In this document: in pieces, positions 11,021 through 19,506 of the stretch | Numbering within the stretch: position 1 is the first letter of the stretch | Layout: each line of letters begins with the position of its first letter | DNA from: Epichloe hybrida | Lineage: Eukaryota; Ascomycota; Sordariomycetes; Hypocreales; Clavicipitaceae | Assembly (NCBI GenBank): GCA_019022495.1 | Contig: JAFEKR010000028.1 | Location: forward strand, 744,001-808,000 | Reading direction: 5' to 3' | DNA: 64,000 bases | Made by a program: the position numbers and the translations under genes | The notes under the pieces: model-generated | What the model saw: only the letters and a program-made list of their open reading frames with translations | What the model was told of the DNA's origin: nothing | The model's database searches: none

Positions 11021-12865
11021 ATGGCCCGTGACAACAGCCAGGGCACCCAGACCGCTGGGGGCAACAACGGCCAGAATAGGCGTGGCAGTGGTAGTGGCAG
11101 TGGTAGTGGCGGTGGTGGTGGTGGTGGTGGTGGTGGTGGTCGTCGTCGTCGTGGTGGTGGTCGTGGTGGTCGTGGTGACAATCGCGGCCAAGCTCAACGA
11201 TGGCACGGCGGCGTTGGCGTTCGTCGACACCGGCCTCGTAATAACAACAATCGGCCTCGTAACAACAATCGGCCCCAACGAGATCGCGGCCAAGCTCAAC
11301 GATGGCACGGCGGCGTTGGCGTTCGTCGACACCGGCCTCGTAATAACAACAATCGGCCTCGTAACAACAATCGGCCCCAACGAGATCGCGGCCACGAGCA
11401 GCGTCTCATCAATCAGGGCATCCTTCCGGAGGTCGAGCAGATCGCCTTCAGTGCCACGACGAACCAGTCGGGCCAAGTGACGTCCGCAATCGCCGTCAAT
11501 GCCAGCCGCCACGGTGGCCGGCAGGTGAACGTGCAGGCGCGCGTCGACAGTATCGCGACCGGCAGCAGAGCGGTCATCACCAATTCCGGCAGCGCCCTGG
11601 GTACCGTCGCTGACACCGTCATGGCGGAAACCGGCGCCCCCAGCGTCTTTGCATTCGTCATGCCGATGAACGTGGCCGTCTTTCGGGAGCAGGCCATTCA
11701 ATCCAATACGTCGACGCATCGCATGTTTTTGGGTGACAGTCGGATCATGGCACCGTTGGTCTCTCGACCTGCCCTGCCTGCCCCGGCGAGCGGCGCCCCG
11801 GCGGTAGGCAGCATACAACGTTACAGAGAACGTCGTCGAGCCCGTCAAAACCGACGTGTTACCCAGCGCCCCCTCAACCCCGAGGCGCCCAGTATTGTCC
11901 CAGAGACAGGGTCGATGGCGGAAACCGGCGCCCCCAGCGTCTTTGCCTCCGTCAGGCCGATGAACGTGGCCGTCTTTCGGGAGCAGGCCACTCCATCCAA
12001 TACGATGATGCATCGTATGCTCATGGGTGACAGTCGGATCATGTCACCTTTGGTTGAATCTGCCCCCTCCCCGGCGGCAGAGAACCTACGACGTCGCAGA
12101 GAACGTCAAGCGCGTTACAGCCGTCGTGTTATCCAGGGCCCCCTCAACCCCGAGGCGCCCAGTATTGTCCCAGCGACAGGGTCGACGGCGGTGGCGGCAG
12201 TGGACAACGGTCCTGCCTTCGCTAGCACAGACGCGGCAGTGGACAACGGTCCTGCCTTCGCTAACACAGACGCGGCAGTGGACAACGGTCCTGCCCCCCC
12301 TGCTAACACAGGCGCGGCAGTGGACAACGGTCCTGCCTTCGCTAGCACAGACGCGGCAGTGGACAACGGTCCTGCCTTCGCTAACACAGACGCGGCAGTG
12401 GATAACGGTCCTGCCTTCGCTAACACAGACGCGGCAGTGGACAACGGTCCTGCCCCCCCTGCTAACACAGGCGCGGCAGTGGACAACGGTCCTGCCTTCG
12501 CTAGCACAGACGCGGCAGTGGACAACGGTCCTGCCTTCGCTAACACAGACGCGGCAGTGGATAACGGTCCTGCCTTCGCTAACACAGACGCGGCAGTGGA
12601 CAACGGTCCTGCCCCCCCTGCTAACACAGGCGCGGCAGTGGACAACGGTCCTGCCTCCGCCGCCAACGCAGACGCGGCAGTGGACAACGGTCCTGCCCTC
12701 CCCGCCAACACAGACGCGGGTGCGGGCCTTTATACTGGCAGTGCGGCCCAGCGTATCCCAGGACTGCAGGTTCAGGACGACACGATGGTGGATGCTCCGC
12801 CTGCCGCTCAGCCCGAAACAGCAGGCGTTCGAGGCCGATCTGGACAAGATTGGGACAGAAGATGA
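11021..12865 (+). CDS. RGG-box and tandem-repeat orphan protein, frame break near C-terminus
   Basis: Single-exon ORF of 614 aa from ATG 11021. In order: a Gly/Arg-rich box (about 20-55) of the RNA-binding GAR type; two identical 34-aa units (about 55-122); a non-repetitive block (about 125-200); two imperfect copies of a roughly 100-aa block beginning MAETGAPSVFA (about 203-300 and 299-390); then 13 tandem units AAVDNGPA(F/PP)A(S/N)T(D/G) (about 392-565). In this frame it stops at 12865. The adjacent +1 frame continues to TAA at 12956 with a Lys-rich then strongly acidic tail ending DVDVDEIVMSDVE, which looks more like a genuine C-terminus. The frame change would fall between about 12800 and 12840. 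No family recognised. A broken 5' copy lies at 21095-21211. Confidence 0.6.
   Translation: MARDNSQGTQTAGGNNGQNRRGSGSGSGSGGGGGGGGGGGRRRRGGGRGGRGDNRGQAQRWHGGVGVRRHRPRNNNNRPRNNNRPQRDRGQAQRWHGGVGVRRHRPRNNNNRPRNNNRPQRDRGHEQRLINQGILPEVEQIAFSATTNQSGQVTSAIAVNASRHGGRQVNVQARVDSIATGSRAVITNSGSALGTVADTVMAETGAPSVFAFVMPMNVAVFREQAIQSNTSTHRMFLGDSRIMAPLVSRPALPAPASGAPAVGSIQRYRERRRARQNRRVTQRPLNPEAPSIVPETGSMAETGAPSVFASVRPMNVAVFREQATPSNTMMHRMLMGDSRIMSPLVESAPSPAAENLRRRRERQARYSRRVIQGPLNPEAPSIVPATGSTAVAAVDNGPAFASTDAAVDNGPAFANTDAAVDNGPAPPANTGAAVDNGPAFASTDAAVDNGPAFANTDAAVDNGPAFANTDAAVDNGPAPPANTGAAVDNGPAFASTDAAVDNGPAFANTDAAVDNGPAFANTDAAVDNGPAPPANTGAAVDNGPASAANADAAVDNGPALPANTDAGAGLYTGSAAQRIPGLQVQDDTMVDAPPAAQPETAGVRGRSGQDWDRR
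11183..11386 (+). repeat. Perfect 102-bp tandem duplication
   Basis: Two copies, 11183-11284 and 11285-11386, read as identical and encode 34 aa each (RGQAQRW... to ...RPQRD). Identity at every base implies a very recent duplication or ongoing homogenisation. Confidence 0.9.
12194..12715 (+). repeat. Coding minisatellite, 13 units of 39 or 42 bp
   Basis: Thirteen units starting GCGGCAGTGGACAACGG: eight of 39 bp and five of 42 bp (522 bp in all). The order FS-FN-PP, then FS-FN-FN-PP twice, shows a higher-order block of about 159 bp. All three forward frames and two reverse frames stay open through the tract. Confidence 0.9.
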
Positions 12866-13255
12866 AAAAGTCCCCAAGCGCGCCAAAAAGGGCGAGGACG
12901 GCGAGGACGAGGGAGACGTCGACGTCGACGAGATTGTCATGAGCGATGTCGAATAAAAATTGGGGTTGGTTTTTTGGGCGCAAAACGTCTCTTATGCATG
13001 TGACATGTTTGCAGTAAGTGCATGTTTGCTCCTTCCATTGACTAATTGGCTAACTATCTCATGGGGCCACACCTATGTATATAACATGTATCACAAGGCA
13101 TAGGGGATATGTACGGATCCGTAATGAGCGCACAAATAAGTGGCCAGCGGGTGCGCCTCTTTTTTCGTGCAACAACATGTCCCTGTGCCCCGCTCAAATC
13201 CACCAAGATCGACGGCCTCTTGTTGGATGTTTCCTCGCGGTGCCTTCCCTCTTCG

Positions 13256-13377
13256 CGGCTGATTGCGAGACCTCGGCACTCAGGGCAGAGACCCTCTTTG
13301 CCCTCGTTACAAAGCCTCGTTGTGCCACGTCGTGGATGGCCTAGATAGCTGAATTCATCATCATCACTTTCCACACC
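13256..13377 (-). repeat. Dispersed degenerate repeat, copy A
   Basis: On the minus strand this reads VESDDDEFSYLGHP... then CPECRGLAIS, the remains of a coding segment. There is no in-frame ATG and a TGA lies just upstream. A diverged copy lies on the plus strand at 40986-41100. The minus-strand frame stays open to 13054 but without further recognisable content. Confidence 0.65.
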
Positions 13378-13446
13378 TTCTCACACCTCTCATCCCCAAC
13401 AACTTGCAATGGCTTCGTGCTCTCATCCTCGGCACCGTCGCCCACG

Positions 13447-13906
13447 ATGCCTTTCATCGCAGGTTGCAAACGTACCCTACCCCTCTCGCCACGCATGAGC
13501 CGTGTCGTTGGGCTGAGGAGACAATCAACCCAGGGCGAGTTCCTCGATGGAGACGAGCTGGCGACATTGATCCACGGCCTGCAAAGGTACATACAGGGCG
13601 CAGAAGTCTTGCTTGCAAGACCAAATCCTGAGGAGCGTCTCCATGCCGTGGACCAACGTCTCGCCGTTGCCAGCCGTATCAAGACTAACTTTCGCCAACG
13701 TGAGCCCCCGCCTCCAGCAGTTCCTCCAAACGGATGCCCAGGACGCCATTGCCCTGGCCCGCGACCGCGCGCGCGAGGCCCTCAAACAAGTCCAGCAGAC
13801 TCACGCCACCGTCGTGACGCTCTGGAGGGTACTCCAGGCTACCCTGCCCGACGAGTGCGCCCGTCTGGGCGGCGGCCATCTCGTCCAGGAGGAAGACGAT
13901 TTATAA
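13447..13906 (+). CDS. Small helical orphan protein with a +1 frame break
   Basis: From ATG 13447 the frame encodes a plausible helical protein (MPFIAGCKRTL... to ...SRIKTNFRQ) up to about 13700. It then turns into Pro/Arg-rich nonsense, while the neighbouring frame carries a helical continuation (LQQFLQTDAQDAIALARDRAREALKQ in two stretches) to TAA 13904-13906. A run of five C at about 13706 sits at the join, and one C fewer would unite both halves into about 152 aa. No GT-AG intron of workable length restores the frame. Either a pseudogene, an indel error or frameshifting. Family unknown. Confidence 0.4.
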
Positions 13907-14369
13907 CTTGTCTGCGCGGGATTTCCTGGATGCAATACATCATAGAAACATAATGTGTGTTCGTTGTCCTTGACTTGCTCCTCTTCCCTGTTTCTTGTCC
14001 TATTAGATTCAACGTGAATTTCCTTCCTAGGACTACTAGTAAAAAAGTCACCAGTAAGAAAAGTGTTCGAACAAGCATGATACACTGACCGTGCCACGCG
14101 CCTTCAATTGCAGGCACGTCTCCTCGGGCCAACCGCAGCCGCGATCGCGGGCAGCGTGGCCTCTTGTCACGTGGCCTCCAATAGCCCCTTTTCTTCCCGT
14201 TGGATAGACATTTTCAACTTGCGTTCACAGATGAGAGCTCTTGTTAGTTGATTGATTGAGTGTGTTTGAGACAGTGAAGCATCAAGGGTTAGGCTCTCTC
14301 TCAAGCGGTAGACATTTTCCCCCTCATCTTGCGGAATGTCAAAGGGGCAGGAGCAACCCATGCACTTGC

Positions 14370-14424
14370 AACTCGCAGAACTCGCAGAACTCACAAAACT
14401 CACAAAACGGACAAAACGGACAAG
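14370..14424 (+). repeat. 9-bp minisatellite (AACTCGCAG to ACAAAACGG)
   Basis: About six 9-bp units that drift from AACTCGCAG through AACTCACAA to ACGGACAAA. The right-hand units resemble those at 10639-10692, so the two arrays may share an origin. Confidence 0.75.
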
Positions 14425-14622
14425 TTTCACACATTTACGTTGCAGAAGTAGCTCAAGAGTTTCATCCTTTTATTATCCGGCATTCTCGTACATGTTGCTT
14501 ATTCTTACATCTCTAGGCCTTTTGATTCAACCTTGGTGCGTATCAGCTTGGCCATAGCCACTCCTGCCCCTCTTCTGCCTTTGGTTTGAGGTCTGGCGAG
14601 GCTCTTGTTCAACTCGCTGACC

Positions 14623-14835
14623 ATGGTGACTGTTGTCGTGGCGTCCACCACGACTGCCCGAGCGACTCTGTCCCTGATCCGGAGTCTCGCGGCCGGCACC
14701 ACGACCACGGCTTTCTTCGCGGGTGTCATCAGGGTGACGACGGCCACCGGGGTGTCATCGGCCATTATAGCCGTCGTGGCTTCCCTCGCCATCACCAACA
14801 TGCTCCGCGTCATGGGGCTGGTCAGCAGCGCCTAG
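14623..14835 (+). CDS. Possible short hydrophobic protein
   Basis: 70-aa ORF from ATG 14623 with two hydrophobic stretches (about 28-38 and 43-57) and Thr/Val/Ala-rich composition. Its stop (14833-14835) lies only 9 bp before the convergent stop at 14845. An overlapping minus-strand ORF (14813-14505, ATG start) is equally long and basic. Neither has a recognised domain, so either could be a composition artefact. Confidence 0.2.
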   Translation: MVTVVVASTTTARATLSLIRSLAAGTTTTAFFAGVIRVTTATGVSSAIIAVVASLAITNMLRVMGLVSSA

Positions 14836-14844
14836 CACCGCAGT

Positions 14845-15993
14845 CTATAGACGAGTTCCAGGCGCTTGAGGCTGAGGCTGGGGCTTGGACAATTCTTCCA
14901 AAAGTGCATCGAAAGCCCAGTCCATAATTTCTTCCACTTCCTCGTCTTCTGGCAAGAGTGGCCATGACTCGTCGCATACTGCGTCGTATATATGCCCTTG
15001 CGCAAAGTTTCCATAAACGAGCAAGTACTGAGCAGGCGTGTCATCCTGCAGACTCCAGTCATGCTGACTCCCAAAGAACGAGCGCAGGTACGACGTGGGC
15101 ATGGGGCTCGTATACGGCCCGTACGTTCGAATGATATCGACGCCGGTTTGGGTGTCGCCGCAGCGAACAACGGCGAGGAGCGTATAATTCGACGTTACTC
15201 TGGGCATGTCGTCAAAAGTGCCCACATCATTCAGCCATTCTGCTGCCCTGGTGTTATTGAAAATGGGCATTTCGAAGTCTCGGAGGTCGTGGAAGGATTG
15301 TCTGGCAGTTGTACTGGGATTGTACAAAACTCTGACAACCTTTGGGGCCTGACTCAACCAGAGCTCGGACGAGCCATCCGCGTTGATGCGAGGTTCAAAC
15401 TGCGTGCTGATGAAATCTTGGAGAGACAGGCTCTTTTCTATCCGGCAATCATAGTGAAGAAGGCTTCGACGCCCGTTCTCCTCTCGGCCAGGACATGCCT
15501 TTTCTCGCCAGATTGGTTCATTGGCGTCGCGGTACAGTATCGAGTAGAGCAAATACCACTCTCGACGCGACCAGAGGGTTTGGTTCATTAGCGGAGAGCA
15601 GCATAGCTCCAGGAACTCGCCCATGTGCTCGAGATCCACATGAACAAGTTGAAGGGCCCTGGAGACGTAGCCCTTTGCTTTGCGGGCTTCTTCAGCCATC
15701 TCTAGATCTTCTTCCGGGCACTCCGAGTCGGGGTAGAACTTCAGCCACGCGTATCGGAGGATCGGGTTGATGGCCTCTTCCTCTTTGTCTTCTGCATTTT
15801 CAGAGTAGTCCAGCCACTGCGCACGAAGGTGACGGATCAGGTGAGTGAGGCAATCCAGCCCTTCCGGCAAGGGACGACCGGCAGAGTCTAGGAGTGGCAC
15901 ACCGCTCGGAGGGTGCGTTTTCAAGAGACGAGATATCACATTGGGATACTCGTTTGGATCATGAATCCGTCGGATATCACACGTGGAACCCAT
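14845..15993 (-). CDS. Orphan 382-aa protein, faintly ubiquitin-hydrolase-like
   Basis: Single exon from ATG 15993. Helical N-terminal half (DSAGRPLPEGLDCLTHLIRH; EEDLEMAEEARKAKGY) and a beta-rich C-terminal half (APKVVRVLYN, YTLLAVVRCG, AQYLLVYGNF). The order of those strands recalls the fold of ubiquitin-specific proteases, which have LP.vL.v, YrLvAVv and AY.LfY blocks. No catalytic Cys or His box is visible, so this is only a structural hint that could be wrong. The C-terminus is acidic then Pro/Gln-rich. Divergent from the 16670 gene across 676 bp that contain a direct repeat. A decayed copy of its first codons (HDPxEYPxV) lies at 21812-21875. Confidence 0.6.
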   Translation of the reverse strand: MGSTCDIRRIHDPNEYPNVISRLLKTHPPSGVPLLDSAGRPLPEGLDCLTHLIRHLRAQWLDYSENAEDKEEEAINPILRYAWLKFYPDSECPEEDLEMAEEARKAKGYVSRALQLVHVDLEHMGEFLELCCSPLMNQTLWSRREWYLLYSILYRDANEPIWREKACPGREENGRRSLLHYDCRIEKSLSLQDFISTQFEPRINADGSSELWLSQAPKVVRVLYNPSTTARQSFHDLRDFEMPIFNNTRAAEWLNDVGTFDDMPRVTSNYTLLAVVRCGDTQTGVDIIRTYGPYTSPMPTSYLRSFFGSQHDWSLQDDTPAQYLLVYGNFAQGHIYDAVCDESWPLLPEDEEVEEIMDWAFDALLEELSKPQPQPQAPGTRL

Positions 15994-16669
15994 TGTATAT
16001 TAGATTGCTGATGGCTCAGAGTTAAAACGTGCGATAAAGTGCATGGAGAGAGAGAGAGAGAGAGGGAAAGCGTGTGATGAAGGTCAGAGAGAGAGTGGGC
16101 AGTGAGTGGACCTAAATGTAGCAAAAGTGAATATCGAAATTCACGCGCATGACGGGCCGACGCGACTGCCCTGCCAGCTGGCAAACACCCACACACACGT
16201 TTTCACTTGTGGGTTGTTTTCTTATCAGTGTACATTCCTTCTTGATTTTTCTTTGCAGATGGTTGTTTCTACACAGTAGATTGCGGCAGAGACAGAACCA
16301 CAAGCTCATACGCTGCCATAATGTACTCACGAGACTAGGCCTTACATTGCAGAGGATAGCTCTAATCTCAGTGGTTACAATGAAGGAGGCCTCGGTGACC
16401 TTTTTCCTCCGGATCAGGCATAGCCTCTGCTAGCTATTGTGAAGCGCAGATCATTCGAGATGTTACAATCGCATCCAAAGTGACAACTGACAATGCAGGT
16501 GTATGACAGGCCGACGCTTCCCCTTGTCAGCTGCCAAACACCCACCCACACACTTCGTTTTTATTCCATGTTGTATGGTGCTTGGGAATTTCACTTGCCA
16601 TAACGTCGTGAGCTTTTGGATAAGGCATCTGTGTAACGTTAACGTTGATTTCAACTCAAGATTGACAAG
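15994..16669. promoter_or_regulatory. Divergent intergenic region with a direct repeat
   Basis: Lies between the starts of two orphan genes transcribed away from each other. A block of about 55 bp beginning TGAC(G/A)GGCCGACGC and containing CCAAACACCCAC is present at about 16149 and again at about 16503 in the same orientation. The two copies are moderately diverged. An AG dinucleotide repeat lies at about 16046-16063. Shared regulation of the two genes is an inference. Confidence 0.4.
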
Positions 16670-18469
16670 ATGCCTACTTTCAAATACTCCAAAGGGCCAC
16701 TTCTTCAAGCAGAAAAGGCTCTCATTGAAACGGCCAGTGAGATCGTCTCCAACTCTATCGCGACTGGGAATGGGTCCCAAGTGACCGAGAGAAAGAATCA
16801 GCCTATCGACGGAGCAGACTTCGAGGCTATTAAGCGAATTGCTCCCACGAGTCCCGCTTACGACACATGGACAAGGGAAAGATGGCTCCAGAGACTTTGG
16901 GAATCTTCCAAAATGAAGGGAGATACCAGCCGCGAGGCCGACGCCCTGTCGGTCTTCCAAGGCAAGCTATGGAAAACATGCTGTACGTTCATGGGTTGCT
17001 CTCCATGTTCGGTGATTTCGCCGCGGTACGGCCTGCACTACATGCCTACCCGTATTGACGAAGGCGACGTCGACGTCGACGACGACGACGACATTTTGCG
17101 CTTCAAAAAGCTCGGCATGTGGCCCGATACATTTTGTGAGAAACTCTCTACGCTCATCTGTCAGCCTTTATGGAACGATGACCCAACCATGCTGGCAACC
17201 GCCGTCCAATTTGCAGTGATTTGCCGTACAGCAAGCGTCGAGCCTTGGAAAATGGCCTTGGCTGCGAGGAACATACCAGAAATGGAGGTTTTGAGACGGC
17301 AGGCAGAGTCTGGCTTCCCGCAACAGTCGGCATATAGTTTTATTGAGCAACAGTGCCGGGACGGCATTGCTCGAAATGACAGATTGCCCGTCGAGTTAAA
17401 CTTTCTCCACCATCTTGGGGCGTTCATCGAGAAGAAAGCAAGGCGGCGCCTTGCAGAAAGCGACTTGACCAAACGTTTAAGTCAAGGTGTCTATCGAGTT
17501 AAAGTCATCGATCTCGAGGCTATTCTGGGCGCGCTGGATACGTTCAATCCAGACAACGGACTGCTCGTTTCCACGGAAACCATTGAGCACATTAGACGCT
17601 GCCGAGCATCGGACAAGAGCTTCCCGGCTGGCGAAGTCGTGTTTGATCTTCATAGACGGGCGTTTCTGAACGAGTGGCGCCTCTTTTTCCTCGAGAAGCA
17701 GGCCGAGACGGACACCGGTCCGAGCTCAGACCTGGTTGTCCAGCTAAGGACGGCTGCCTCCACCCGGGGGGAGCAGAGGAAGAGAGCGAAGCCATCGACA
17801 CCCGCCTCCGGTGGGAGCGATGAAGATCTAGAGTCACCGCCCGCGAGACGTCCACAAAAGCGTCCGCGCCATACTACCACCGTTATTCCCAGCGATAGCG
17901 AAGGCGATATCGATGAAGAGGAGGATGATGGGTTTGCTCCTCCTTCCGGGGGTGAGTATAATGATGATGAACGCGCGCAAGACAAGCCTGGACAAAGAGC
18001 CGAAAAGTCCAAGACCAAGGACGTCATTGAGGATTCCGCCGATGAGCTGGAGGTTCCAAATTTGGCCGACGCCGCGGCTACAGAAGCTGGAAGCGAAGTC
18101 GCATCGACCGATGCTGACGCTGGCGCCGCCGTTGACGTATCAGGCATGGACGTCGGCCTCGGCACTGCCAACGCCGAACGTGAAGCGGAAATCTCAAACA
18201 CTGAGATTCTGCGGTTGACCAGCCCGCTTCCTCCGCCCGCAGCAACCCAGACATCGTCTGTTCAGGCGCCACAAACCACACAAGAGCCCACAGACACCCA
18301 GGCGTCGAGTGAACCTCCTGTTTCCGCTGGGCCACAGAAGCGTAAGCTATCTGCAGACGACGAGTACAAAGCGATCAGGGATGAAATGCAAGCGGAGTTG
18401 ATCGCAGATGTCAGGGCAATCGAGAATAGAAGATACTATTCCCAATGCAATAGCGAGTTGTGGGAGTAG
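16670..18469 (+). CDS. Orphan 599-aa protein with NLS-like and acidic tail
   Basis: Single exon from ATG 16670 (AAGATGC context). Residues 1-370 look globular and helical, with one acidic run (EGDVDVDDDDD, about 125-135). Residues 370-600 are disordered: a basic PARRPQKRPRH nuclear-localisation-like patch near 405, then long Asp/Glu and Ala/Thr-rich stretches, and a final helix with PQKRKLSADDEY. No domain recognised; nuclear location is inferred from composition only. The stretch from about codon 259 to 297, followed by EWRLFFLEK, recurs in degenerate form at 21560-21715. Unlike three of its neighbours it shows no frame break. Confidence 0.65.
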   Translation: MPTFKYSKGPLLQAEKALIETASEIVSNSIATGNGSQVTERKNQPIDGADFEAIKRIAPTSPAYDTWTRERWLQRLWESSKMKGDTSREADALSVFQGKLWKTCCTFMGCSPCSVISPRYGLHYMPTRIDEGDVDVDDDDDILRFKKLGMWPDTFCEKLSTLICQPLWNDDPTMLATAVQFAVICRTASVEPWKMALAARNIPEMEVLRRQAESGFPQQSAYSFIEQQCRDGIARNDRLPVELNFLHHLGAFIEKKARRRLAESDLTKRLSQGVYRVKVIDLEAILGALDTFNPDNGLLVSTETIEHIRRCRASDKSFPAGEVVFDLHRRAFLNEWRLFFLEKQAETDTGPSSDLVVQLRTAASTRGEQRKRAKPSTPASGGSDEDLESPPARRPQKRPRHTTTVIPSDSEGDIDEEEDDGFAPPSGGEYNDDERAQDKPGQRAEKSKTKDVIEDSADELEVPNLADAAATEAGSEVASTDADAGAAVDVSGMDVGLGTANAEREAEISNTEILRLTSPLPPPAATQTSSVQAPQTTQEPTDTQASSEPPVSAGPQKRKLSADDEYKAIRDEMQAELIADVRAIENRRYYSQCNSELWE

Positions 18470-18731
18470 ATGCACTCGCGATTAGTCTTCTGCCCCTTTG
18501 GGAAAGGCTGCGTAGTTGTTGCACGAAAAAGGAAGACATCTTTTATACATGGTTTCAATGCTTCTGTGATTGCTCATATTGAAGGTCTCGACGAGGGTCA
18601 TGAGCTCGCGTATCCAAAGTGCAAGAACCACGCTGGTAGGTTCCTTCCCAATCCGTGGGATCTGGCCGGGACGTCAACCCCCCTCTTCTGTCCCCCGCTT
18701 GCCTTCTCCCACCTTCTCCCACGAACCATTC

Positions 18732-19505
18732 ATGTTCAGCAAAGATAAAGTCGTCGCAATGGCCAGTACAAACTACTCTCCGTCACCGCTGCATCCCATC
18801 GAGTCTGTAAACACGAGCCGTGACACGGACCAAGGACAGATTCAGTCGCTCCGCGCCGAGAAAGATCGGCTCCATTTGGAGAACGAGAAGTTGAAGCAGG
18901 TCCGCCAGGTGTCTGCCGACAACGCGCTGCGAGAGCAGAATCGTGAACTCGATGACGAGCTCACGCGGGAAAGGCTCCAGACTCAAGATGCACTCGGCCG
19001 GACAGCCAAGGTGCAATCTGACATGCGGCTGCTGCAGGACCGCTTGACGCGCACCGAAGCCAACTTAAGCCTTGCGCAACAGCAGGTCGAGGCTTGGAGA
19101 GACCACAGCAGCCAGCTCACGAGCATCAACAAGGAGGCCTTGTCCAATCAAAAAAGTGCCTACAAGGAGCTCCTGGAGCTTCGGGGCAAATTTCATCAGT
19201 CTCATCAGACTGCTTTCGCAACCGCACAGGAAGCCCACGCCGGCACGTCCGTCCTTCTCCAAGAGCTCGAAGAGACCAAGTCGAACTTGTCTCGGGAGCT
19301 CAAAGAGACCAAGTCAGCCTTGTCCCGGAAGCTTGAAAGAGCCAAGGCTGAAAGGGACCGCGAACAGTCCCGCGCCAACGAGGGTAGCGCCCAGGTCGTC
19401 AAGATCAAGAAGTCCTGGAAAGCGGACCAGGATCGGCTGAGAATGTTCGTCTCGCAGGCTCGGGGGGGGGCTCGCAGAGTCTCTCCTCGTCCCCAGTCCC
19501 GCTAG
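18732..19505 (+). CDS. Coiled-coil protein abutting the next ORF
   Basis: From ATG 18732 (257 aa) or ATG 18759 (248 aa). Nearly the whole chain from about residue 35 to 240 is heptad-like coiled coil (LRAEKDRLHLENEKLKQ; ELEETKSNLSRELKETKS), with a basic Arg-rich end. A run of nine G at 19462-19470 lies 33 bp before the TAG stop, and the next ORF begins one base after that stop (TAG-C-ATG). The +1 frame is open across the junction, so one G fewer would fuse the two into a single protein. Function unknown; myosin/golgin-like similarity would be trivial coiled-coil similarity. Confidence 0.55.
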   Translation: MFSKDKVVAMASTNYSPSPLHPIESVNTSRDTDQGQIQSLRAEKDRLHLENEKLKQVRQVSADNALREQNRELDDELTRERLQTQDALGRTAKVQSDMRLLQDRLTRTEANLSLAQQQVEAWRDHSSQLTSINKEALSNQKSAYKELLELRGKFHQSHQTAFATAQEAHAGTSVLLQELEETKSNLSRELKETKSALSRKLERAKAERDREQSRANEGSAQVVKIKKSWKADQDRLRMFVSQARGGARRVSPRPQSR

Positions 19506-19506
19506 C

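Larger units (their letters stand above)
13907..14844. other. Intergenic with minisatellite and short hydrophobic ORF
   Basis: Apart from the 9-bp repeat at 14370-14424 and the weak ORF at 14623 no gene is supported. The segment 14500-14830 is open in several frames on both strands because of its GC-rich repetitive codons. Confidence 0.4.

Noticed and set aside
12086..12940. Long minus-strand open frames over the repeat array
   Set aside because: They are mirror images of the 39/42-bp units, which lack stops in most frames; no start context or non-repetitive coding content.
13676..13717. 42-nt intron (GTATCA ... CTCCAG, with an ACTAAC branch-like word) to repair the small helical protein
   Set aside because: Length is a multiple of three, so it does not change frame, and it is shorter than usual fungal introns.
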